This document shows, piece by piece, positions 35,877 to 42,876 of a stretch of 64,000 bases of DNA; the first letter of the stretch is position 1; every line of letters starts with the position of its first letter. Source of the stretch: Planctomycetota bacterium (GTDB lineage: Bacteria > Planctomycetota > UBA1135 > UBA2386); the NCBI GenBank assembly GCA_020848735.1, contig JADLHO010000065.1, positions 50,968 through 114,967 on the forward strand, in the 5' to 3' direction. A program made the translations under genes and the position numbers. Under the pieces are notes generated by a model. The model made no database searches and was not told the DNA's origin. It was given only the letters and a program-made list of their open reading frames with translations.

Positions 35877-38595
35877 TCTTCTCGAGCGCGGCGCCGGCGG
35901 CGGCCTTCACGTCGGCGTCCTGATCCTGCATGAGCTGGATCAGGAAGGGCAGGGTCTCGGGCTTGCCGAGCGTGCCGAGCGAACGGATCGCCGCGAGACG
36001 GATCGCCTTCTCGCCGCTGCGCGCCTGCTTCAGCAGGGCCTCGGCGGCGCTGTCGGCGTCGAGCCCGGCCTCGTCGAGCAGGCGCTGCCAGCGCTGCGAC
36101 TGCGAGACGAGGTATTCGATCGCGTCGAGCGCCTCCTTGGCGGCGTTGCGGGTCTGTTCGGTGGATGCGCGCAGCGCCGCGATGAGGCCGGGCACGAAGC
36201 GGCGGTCGAGGGTCTCCTTGGCGATACCGCACAAGGTCCAGGCGTTCCCGGGCAGTTCGAGTCGCGGCAGCAGGGCGGGGATCGCACGTTCCGGGTCGAG
36301 GTCGACGAGCGCGTGCGCCGCGGTGGCGAAGAGCTCCGGGCGCTCGAGCTGGGCGGCGATGGCGTCGTAGCCGCCGGCGCCGAAGAGGGACTGGACCGTG
36401 CGGATCGCCGTGCTGGCGATGTTCGGGTTGGGGTGCTGGAGCAGCGCGCGCAGCGCGGCTTCGAGTTTCGCCGGCGCGTCGATCGGCCAGCGGCCATTCG
36501 CGCATTGAAGGGCTTCGCGGAGGTTGTCGGGCTCCGGGTCGGCGAAGGCCGCGAGCAGCAGCTCGGCCGGGACCGCACCGCTCTCGCCGTACTCGCGGAG
36601 GATGTCGTTGCGCAGACGGCGACGTTGCTGGGCGTCGGGACAGGATGCGAGGTGTTTCGCGATCGTCGCGCGCGTCGCGGGGTCGCGCTCCTGGTTCGGA
36701 GCCTTGTTGCCGTGTCGGTCGAGGTCCTCCCAGGCCTCGGCCGAGCCGCCCGCGAGGACGCGGTCGAGTGCGACGATCCTCTCCGCGCTCGACCAGCTCG
36801 GCAGGCGAAGGAGCCAAGCGAGTGCCCGCGCCTTGCCGACGGGGGGCTGCCGGCTGCCGTCTCGTAGGTCTGACTCGAGGTCGCGTTCGACCAAGCCGAG
36901 TTGGTAGCCGACCGCGAAGAGCGGCGCGGCCTCGACGTCGTGGTCGATCGCGATGCGCTGGAGCGCCTGGTTGCGCAGCCCGGCGTAGCCCGCGCCCTCG
37001 ATCACCGCGAGGCGGCGCCTCAGCATCCGCCGCGCCGGCGCGTCGCCGCTGAGCAGCGCGTGCGTGAGGTTGCCACGCAGGCTGTTCGCGAGCTGCTCGT
37101 TCCCGGCGCAGGCGCCGAGCTCGTCGATGCCGCGGACGAGGAACTCCTCGCACCACGCGAGGCTCGCCTCGTCGTCGAAGAGGCCGAGGCGCATCACGGC
37201 ATGGGCGACGACGGGGAAGCCGCGCGTCATCGCCTCGCGCGAGGCAGTCTGCGCGAGGACGAAGTCGCGCAGCGGCGCGAAGCCGGCGACGGGGATCTCG
37301 ACCGTGAAGCTCGCGGCGAGGAGCTGGCGCAGGGCATCGTCGTCGAGGCGCAGCGCGGCGAGGCGTCCGAAGAGCGCCACCCAGTCCTGCGGTGCCGCGA
37401 TCGCGGTGAAGCGGCTCTCGTCCATGCCGACGAGCGTGGCGATCTCGAGGAGCTCGGACATGCTCGCGCGGGTCCAGCCATGCGTCACGGCGGCGATCAG
37501 CCGTCGGCCGTATGCGTAGCGTGCACTCGCACGGTCCGTGGCGATCGAGCGCGCGAGGTCCAACGTGAGCTCGCGTGCGGAGTCCGCCGGAAGCGAGCCG
37601 TGGGCGATGCCGAAGGACGTCGAATGGATCGGCAGTTCCTTCGTCGCCTTCATCAACAGACTCGCGCACTCGACCGGCTCCACCGCCGCTTGGCAGAAAC
37701 GGCGGATCGCCTCGAGCGTCGCGTCCGAGACGCTCGGGGGACCTGCGGCGGCGATGTCGACGAGCTCACGCGCTCGTGCGGCGTGACCGGGCAGCGCGGC
37801 CGGGAAGCGATCGAGCAGCGCGCCTGCCCCCGTGAGCCACAGCCACGCGGCATCACGGACCCGCGCGTCGGCGTGCCTCAGGCTCGCCGCGAGGTCCGGC
37901 CAATCGCCGGTCACGCGCATGGCGAGGGCGGCTGCTCGCACCTCCGGGTCACCGTCGCGCGCGAACGGGGCGAGCACGACGTGATGGATCTGCTGAGACG
38001 GGTCGAGCCGCCCATAGCCCCGCAGGACGGCGCGCTTGCGCAGCGCATCGGCGCCGGCCGCGCAGCGCTCCAGCCAGCGCTCGACGTTGGGGCCACCGAT
38101 CCGCAGGAGGGCCTCCGCGAGGCGGGCGACGGCGACGTGGCTGAGCTCGGCCTCGACCGCGGCGATCAGGGCGGGCACCGCGCGCTCGCCGTACCACACG
38201 AGCTCCTGAAGCCGGCCTGGGTCGTCGTTGCCCCTGAGGATCTCGATCAGGCCGCGGATCTCGTCGTCGACCGCGCGGTCCTGCGCGGGCGAGGCCGGCT
38301 GCTGCAGCCAGGCTTTCGCGCGTTGGCCGACGATCAGGGCTTCCGCCTGGCGACCGAGTCGGCCGAGGACCCGGGCGAGGCCCGCTGCCGCCGCGCCGCG
38401 CAGGCTCGCGTCCGCCGACTCGTCGTCGACGATCGCCTGGTACAGCGCGCGCGCCCGCTCGAAGTCGCGCTCGGAGTCCTCGGCGAGGATCGCCTTCTGG
38501 AGGCGGGGACTGGCGTCGCGGTCCTGGGCCGCGGCCGGGGTGGGAAGCGCCAGCAGGGCGGCGAGGAGAAGGGCGGTCCGTGGTCTTGCGCTCAT
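35860..38595 (-). CDS. Large exported HEAT-repeat protein
   Basis: A 911-aa protein with a signal peptide ('TALLLAALLALPTPAAAQ') and helical-repeat content along most of its length. Clear HEAT units occur at both ends: 'GGPNVERWLERCAAGADAL', 'DGDPEVRAAALAMRVTGDW', and at the C-terminus 'SGEKAIRLAAIRSLGTLGKP' and 'ETLPFLIQLMQDQDADVKAA'. It probably forms a long solenoid in the periplasm. Partner and function are unknown. A Shine-Dalgarno (GGAG) is 8 nt before the ATG. Along with the genes at 25472 and 27265 it makes three exported HEAT proteins in this window. Confidence 0.82.
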   Translation of the reverse strand: MSARPRTALLLAALLALPTPAAAQDRDASPRLQKAILAEDSERDFERARALYQAIVDDESADASLRGAAAAGLARVLGRLGRQAEALIVGQRAKAWLQQPASPAQDRAVDDEIRGLIEILRGNDDPGRLQELVWYGERAVPALIAAVEAELSHVAVARLAEALLRIGGPNVERWLERCAAGADALRKRAVLRGYGRLDPSQQIHHVVLAPFARDGDPEVRAAALAMRVTGDWPDLAASLRHADARVRDAAWLWLTGAGALLDRFPAALPGHAARARELVDIAAAGPPSVSDATLEAIRRFCQAAVEPVECASLLMKATKELPIHSTSFGIAHGSLPADSARELTLDLARSIATDRASARYAYGRRLIAAVTHGWTRASMSELLEIATLVGMDESRFTAIAAPQDWVALFGRLAALRLDDDALRQLLAASFTVEIPVAGFAPLRDFVLAQTASREAMTRGFPVVAHAVMRLGLFDDEASLAWCEEFLVRGIDELGACAGNEQLANSLRGNLTHALLSGDAPARRMLRRRLAVIEGAGYAGLRNQALQRIAIDHDVEAAPLFAVGYQLGLVERDLESDLRDGSRQPPVGKARALAWLLRLPSWSSAERIVALDRVLAGGSAEAWEDLDRHGNKAPNQERDPATRATIAKHLASCPDAQQRRRLRNDILREYGESGAVPAELLLAAFADPEPDNLREALQCANGRWPIDAPAKLEAALRALLQHPNPNIASTAIRTVQSLFGAGGYDAIAAQLERPELFATAAHALVDLDPERAIPALLPRLELPGNAWTLCGIAKETLDRRFVPGLIAALRASTEQTRNAAKEALDAIEYLVSQSQRWQRLLDEAGLDADSAAEALLKQARSGEKAIRLAAIRSLGTLGKPETLPFLIQLMQDQDADVKAAAGAALEKINAKQ

Positions 38596-38673
38596 GACTG
38601 GGTCTCCGTGACGGGTTCACGCCACTGGACGCTGGGATCGGTCACGAGCGATGGCGCGGCGGTGAGAAGCGTG

Positions 38674-39285
38674 TCAGGGAATCGTGTGGTCCGGCGGTCC
38701 GGAGCGACCGAGCGAGGTTCCGCGGCGTGGCCTCGAAGCCCTGCGCCCCGTCCGGCTTGCGCGCGGCGCCGCCGCCGCGACGGCGAGGTAGTCGGGCAGC
38801 TGCGGGCGGTGCCGGGCATCGAAGATCAGGCTGGTCTCGATGCGCGCGACCTCCACTCGGGCGGTGAAGCCGTCCAGCGCGAGGTCGCGGAGGTGATCGG
38901 TGTCGCGCACGGCGACGTGGACCAGGAAGTCGACCGCGCCCGCGACGTGGAAGACGCTCACGGTCTCGCGCAGGGCGAGCGCGTGCCTGCGGAACGCGTC
39001 GACCTCGCTGCGCGCGTGGTGGCGGAGCTGGACGGCGACGAGTGCCTGGAGCCGGATGCCCAGGGCGAGCGGGTCGACCTCGGCCCGCGCTCCGCGCAGC
39101 GTGCCGGTCTCGCGGAGCCAGCGCACGCGCTCGAGGCAACTCGAGGGCGCGAGGCCGATGCGCGCCGCGAGCTCCTTGTTCGTCAGCCGAATGTCGTTCT
39201 GCAACTCGGCGAGGATGGCACGGTCGATGCGGTCGAGTGCGGAAGAATCGGGTGCTTGTCGAAGAGGATTCGGAGGCTTCGCCAT
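38674..39285 (-). CDS. Lrp/AsnC-family transcriptional regulator
   Basis: A 203-aa protein. An N-terminal winged helix-turn-helix (about residues 15-65: 'LDRIDRAILAELQNDIRLTN', 'ELAARIGLAPSSCLERVRWL') is followed by an Lrp ligand-binding RAM domain (about 80-165: 'ALVAVQLRHHARSEVDAF', 'VFHVAGAVDFLVHVAVRDTDHL'). A 35-residue basic tail is unusual. It is divergent from the PLP enzyme with only 24 nt between starts, the typical place for a local regulator of an amino-acid catabolic gene. A GGAG Shine-Dalgarno lies upstream of the ATG. Confidence 0.9.
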   Translation of the reverse strand: MAKPPNPLRQAPDSSALDRIDRAILAELQNDIRLTNKELAARIGLAPSSCLERVRWLRETGTLRGARAEVDPLALGIRLQALVAVQLRHHARSEVDAFRRHALALRETVSVFHVAGAVDFLVHVAVRDTDHLRDLALDGFTARVEVARIETSLIFDARHRPQLPDYLAVAAAAPRASRTGRRASRPRRGTSLGRSGPPDHTIP

Positions 39286-39309
39286 GAGACGAACTCCATT
39301 CGTCCAGGG

Positions 39310-40536
39310 ATGCAACGAGCACCCTTCGACCCTGCCGCGGCCCTCGCGGCCTCCAAGCACACCTTCGGGGAGCACGGCGGTGTGAACATGAGCATCGAGG
39401 CCTCGACGACCTTCACGGTGATGAAGGCGGACACGATGCCCGAGATCTTCAGCGGCCACCGCACCGCGGACCGCGACGGCTGCTTCCTCTACGCGCGCCA
39501 CGTCAATCCGACGGTGCACACGCTCGGTCGAGAGCTCGCCGCACTGGAGGACACGGCGGCCGGCTACTGCTGCGCATCCGGCATGGCCGCGATCGCCGCG
39601 ACGATCCTGCAGCTCTGCGCGCAAGGCGATCAGGTCGTCGCCTCGAACGCGGTCTACGGCGGCACGCACGCACTTCTGCAGACCTACCTGCCCAAGCGGA
39701 CGGGGATCACGACGCGCTTCGTCGACATCGGCGACCTCGCTGCGGTCGAAGCGGCGATCGGGCCGAGGACGCGCGTGCTCTACACGGAGACCCTTTCGAA
39801 TCCGACCCTGGTCGTGAGCGATATCGAGGCCCTGGCGGACATCGCGCACCGGCACGGCGTGGCGCTCGTCGTGGACAACACGTTCGCACCCGTGCTCGTG
39901 ACGCCGAGTCGGCTCGGGGCGGACGTCGTCGTCCACAGCCTCACGAAGTTCGTCAACGGCGCCTCCGACCTCGTCGCCGGTGCGGTGCTCGGCAGCGCGG
40001 AGTTCATCGGGAGGCTCATGGACCTCCACGACGGCTCGCTGATGCTGCTCGGGCCCACGATGGACCCGCGGGCCGCCTTCGAGGTCTCGATGCGGCTGCC
40101 GCACCTCCCGCTCCGCATGGCCGAGCACTCGCGTCGCGCGGCGTTCCTGTGCGACCGGCTCGCGTCACGCGGCGTCGCCGTGCGCTACCCCGGCCTGGCG
40201 AGCCACCCTCAACGCGCGCTCATGACGCGGCAGTCGAATGCGGGCTACGGCTGCGGTGGCCTGTTCACGTTGGACCTGGGCGATCGCGACCGGGCCTACC
40301 GCTTCATGGAGATCCTGCAGAACGAGCACCGCTTCGGCTTCATGGCCGTGAGCCTCGGCTATGCCGAGACGCTCATGTCCTGCTCGGCGAGTTCGACCTC
40401 GAGCGAACTCGACGATGCGGCGCTCCGCGCCGCCGGGATCAGCCCTGGTCTCGTGCGCATCTCGATCGGCTACACCGGCGAGCTCGCGACGCGCGCGGAA
40501 CAGCTCGAGGACGCGCTGCGGCGCTCCGGCCTCTGA
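39310..40536 (+). CDS. Cys/Met metabolism PLP-dependent enzyme (methionine gamma-lyase/trans-sulfuration type)
   Basis: A 408-aa fold-type I PLP enzyme. PLP-binding Lys213 lies in 'VHSLTKFVNGASDLVAGAV'. 'YARHVNPTVHTLGRELAALE', 'CASGMAAIAATILQL', 'YTETLSNPTLVVSDIEALA' and 'VVDNTFAPVLVTP' are the standard blocks of the cystathionine gamma-synthase/lyase family. The reaction (gamma-lyase, cystathionine synthase or related) cannot be fixed from the sequence. Divergence from an Lrp regulator favours a catabolic role such as methionine or homocysteine breakdown (inference). Confidence 0.9.
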   Translation: MQRAPFDPAAALAASKHTFGEHGGVNMSIEASTTFTVMKADTMPEIFSGHRTADRDGCFLYARHVNPTVHTLGRELAALEDTAAGYCCASGMAAIAATILQLCAQGDQVVASNAVYGGTHALLQTYLPKRTGITTRFVDIGDLAAVEAAIGPRTRVLYTETLSNPTLVVSDIEALADIAHRHGVALVVDNTFAPVLVTPSRLGADVVVHSLTKFVNGASDLVAGAVLGSAEFIGRLMDLHDGSLMLLGPTMDPRAAFEVSMRLPHLPLRMAEHSRRAAFLCDRLASRGVAVRYPGLASHPQRALMTRQSNAGYGCGGLFTLDLGDRDRAYRFMEILQNEHRFGFMAVSLGYAETLMSCSASSTSSELDDAALRAAGISPGLVRISIGYTGELATRAEQLEDALRRSGL

Positions 40537-40607
40537 GCCGGCCGGCCGGAGATCCGGCACGGCGCGCGGCGACTCGGGGGGGCGAGCGCCACCGCCACCC
40601 GACAGCG

Positions 40608-41540
40608 TCACTTGAAGGGGTGGTACTTCCGGACGCATTCATCGAGGCGAGTCACGACAGCTTCTGCGCCCGCAGCGCTCAAACACTCCGCCGCGACGAA
40701 CGCATTGACGGTGTCGAACACGAGCTGGTGGACGGCGCTGAAATACACGTCGAGAGCGTCGCAGGTCTGCGGCAGCTCGCGAAGTTCGGCCGCGTAGTAC
40801 CGGTCGCCGTCGTTCGACGTGGCGTAGGTGCTGAACCCGAACATCTGTGTGAAGTTCACGCGTCTGAATCCCTTGACCATCTCCTGGATCGCCGCCTCGG
40901 GACTACCGGCAGCACGCGCTTCGGAAGCGAGCGACTGAGCGTGGCGTGCGGTCTCTGCGACCAGACTCTCGCGTTCCGGGCCTGGGAGGCTTTGGAGGTA
41001 CTCGGAATAGGTCTTGGTTCGCGCGCGGCCATGGTGGACGAGCCATTGGAACTCCGAATTGGCGAGGGGCGCGATGCGAGCTTGGAGAGACTCGATCCCT
41101 CCCACCCGCCCATTCCAGATGGCCCGGATCCGCTCCCGGGCTGAGGGAGGGATGTACTGGTCTCGTGGGTTGAGGATCGCGTTGCGGAACAGGTCCTCGG
41201 CCCGGACGCTCCAGGTCTCTCGGCACGCGATGGCTGCCAGGTCGAAGGGCGTGCGCGGGAAGGAGGCCCACTCGGGATCATCGCCGGAAGCCACCGCTTG
41301 GGGCGAACCCTGGGCGACCGCATCTGCCGGTGGAGGACTCGCCTCCAGTGCGATGCGCGCCGCCTTCTCATAGGCCAGGCGCTCGATCTCGTTGGGTGCA
41401 GGGGTCTCGCGGAGGAATCTCTGATTGGCTTCTGCGATCCCGGGCATCGGGTCGCGCGGAGAACGGAGGACCAGGAACGCGGTCACGGCCGCGATGACGA
41501 CTCCCGCGAGCAGCAGTCCAGGTCGAAGGGTGTGGCGCAT
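40608..41540 (-). CDS. Membrane-anchored exported protein of unknown function
   Basis: A 310-aa protein with an N-terminal hydrophobic helix ('LLLAGVVIAAVTAFLVL', about residues 8-26) acting as signal or anchor, then a helical domain with 'FDLAAIACRETWSVRAEDLF', 'RERIRAIWNGRVGGIESL' and 'EFQWLVHHGRARTKTYSEYL'. Four Cys are spaced along the mature part. No family is recognised. The region 40.6-42.2 kb is less GC-rich than its surroundings, which may indicate later acquisition. Confidence 0.6.
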   Translation of the reverse strand: MRHTLRPGLLLAGVVIAAVTAFLVLRSPRDPMPGIAEANQRFLRETPAPNEIERLAYEKAARIALEASPPPADAVAQGSPQAVASGDDPEWASFPRTPFDLAAIACRETWSVRAEDLFRNAILNPRDQYIPPSARERIRAIWNGRVGGIESLQARIAPLANSEFQWLVHHGRARTKTYSEYLQSLPGPERESLVAETARHAQSLASEARAAGSPEAAIQEMVKGFRRVNFTQMFGFSTYATSNDGDRYYAAELRELPQTCDALDVYFSAVHQLVFDTVNAFVAAECLSAAGAEAVVTRLDECVRKYHPFK

Positions 41541-41648
41541 GGCGTCACTGGGTGGTGCGAAAGAGCGCATGGAATGCCGCGGATTGCCAGGAAGGTGCCG
41601 AGGGATGGGCGCGGACCGGGGCGTCGGCGCCCAGCCAATGCACCGCGT

Positions 41649-42128
41649 TCATTGAGGATCCTGAGGACACGTCTTCGACGCGCAGGTCGAGGTCGTGCAA
41701 TGGCCTATGTAGTACCAGAGCGTAGGGGTGCCACTGCAGTCGGTACTGGCGAAGACGTGAAAGGACGCGGTGGAGGAGCCGCCGCATGCGTTCACATCCA
41801 CCGCGATCGCCGTGGTCTGAGGATTGCTGGCATTGAAGCAAGTGCCAGGTTGGAGATGCCTGAAGCTCTGTTGGCCACTCTGGAGCTGCACGAACACCTT
41901 CTTGGACAGCTTGCACTCCTGGGTGAATCACAGTTGGTTGCTACCGACTTGGGCGCAAGGTCAGCGCCCGGGTTCTTCCGGGCCATTCGCCGAGAAAGAC
42001 CCCGAGCACTCCACCCACGCACCGCAGGCGAGCGTGTTGTCGCAGGTGTTGGATTCCTGCAGTCGCATGGCACCGAGTGTGACGAGGGCGATGACGAGGA
42101 TCGAGACGAGCGCAGCGGACGTCTCCAT
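41649..42128 (-). pseudogene. Small Cys-rich membrane or secreted protein frame broken by two in-frame TGA codons
   Basis: From the ATG at 42128 the frame reads a 55-aa piece: a transmembrane helix ('ALVSILVIALVTLGAM') and 'CDNTLACGAWVECSG', ending at a TGA (41961-41963). The same frame continues for 10 codons to a second TGA and then stays open for about 90 codons ('GTCFNASNPQ', 'VNACGGSSTASFHVFASTDC', 'CASKTC') to a third TGA at 41649. GC-rich third positions and regular Cys spacing suggest one former or read-through coding unit. No SECIS-like hairpin follows either internal TGA, so decay is the simplest reading. No family is recognised. Confidence 0.4.
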
Positions 42129-42789
42129 GAGGTAGCGGCCGGGAGGGGGAAGCGGGATTCTCGTGGAGCCCGAGCGTCCTGCTCGACTCCAGACGCCTGG
42201 TCGTCCGGGGGGGGGGTACAAGGGGCAAGATGCGTCGGATTGCGCCCGGCAGTGCTGCGATGACCTCGCGGCAGTCGCTGGGATGGATGCGGGCGGCACG
42301 GGCGATGGCCCTGGTGGCGCGGAGGCCCGAGAAGATCGCGCGTGCGACGCGCCGTTGCCGGGGTGGCAGGCGATCGAGCGAGGCGAGGACGAACTCGCGC
42401 TGGCGGTGGGGAGGGAGATCGAACATCGCCACCGGACGATGTCCGGAGGGGGTATCCCGGCGCAGGTTCGCAAGGTCGGAAGGTCCCGCGGTCGGGACCT
42501 GCGCGTGCGATGCGAGCTCGTGCGAACTCGGTGACGGGACGAAGACGCTCGCTTCCCGGGCACGCCGCCGATGCCAATCGTTGCACTTGTTCCGCGCGAT
42601 CGAGCGTGCCCGCGACATGGGGGCAGCGGGCCGGCGCGCCCGTTGCGCCGTCCAGAGGGCCAGCAGGACGTCCTGGACGAGATCCTCGACCGCATGCCGT
42701 GGGACGCGCCGGAGCACGACCACGGCGATGGCGCTGCGCAGCCGCTCCCAGTCCAGGTCGGGCAACGCCTCGCGCCGGCCAACTTCCAT
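41941..42789 (-). CDS. ECF-type sigma factor with C10 tract and doubtful C-terminal extension
   Basis: A 282-aa frame of which residues 1-190 are a plausible ECF sigma factor: region 2 'RHAVEDLVQDVLLALWTAQR' and 'ARNKCNDWHRRRAREAS', region 4 'SLDRLPPRQRRVARAIFSGL' and 'IARAARIHPSDCREVIAAL'. Right after region 4 the coding strand holds ten C in a row (42207-42216). The remaining 90 residues are basic and non-descript and overlap another frame that encodes a transmembrane segment. Losing one C would fuse the sigma factor to that segment. The end is therefore uncertain: it may be phase-variable, mutated, or a sequencing length error. Confidence 0.6.
   Translation of the reverse strand: MEVGRREALPDLDWERLRSAIAVVVLRRVPRHAVEDLVQDVLLALWTAQRARRPAAPMSRARSIARNKCNDWHRRRAREASVFVPSPSSHELASHAQVPTAGPSDLANLRRDTPSGHRPVAMFDLPPHRQREFVLASLDRLPPRQRRVARAIFSGLRATRAIARAARIHPSDCREVIAALPGAIRRILPLVPPPRTTRRLESSRTLGLHENPASPSRPLPHGDVRCARLDPRHRPRHTRCHATAGIQHLRQHARLRCVGGVLGVFLGEWPGRTRALTLRPSR
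42207..42216. repeat. Homopolymer of ten G (C10 on the coding strand)
   Basis: This is an unusually long mononucleotide run, sitting inside the minus-strand sigma factor frame just after region 4. Runs of this length are prone to polymerase slippage and to sequencing error. Confidence 0.9.
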
Positions 42790-42796
42790 GGCGAGG

Positions 42797-42802
42797 AGCG
42801 TA
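42797..42802 (-). promoter_or_regulatory. TACGCT (minus strand), -10-like hexamer 7 nt before the sigma factor start
   Basis: Read on the minus strand, TACGCT ends 7 nt before the ATG at 42789, with no Shine-Dalgarno. It is the same hexamer and spacing as at ispD. Confidence 0.45.
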
Positions 42803-42876
42803 GCCGACACGCGGCTCCCCGGGCAACGGCATGCTGCGGGCCGCCGTTCGGCCGCCTGCAGGAGCTCGGGCGGTTC

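Noticed and set aside
41545..41652. 35-codon minus-strand ORF beginning with an ATGA overlap
   Set aside because: The overlap imitates a coupled gene, but the peptide has no recognisable feature and the upstream frame is itself doubtful.
41940..41963. Selenocysteine at the internal TGA codons of the Cys-rich frame
   Set aside because: Only a mismatched 3+3 bp stem without a GU loop follows the first TGA and nothing convincing follows the second, so it is not called as a selenoprotein.
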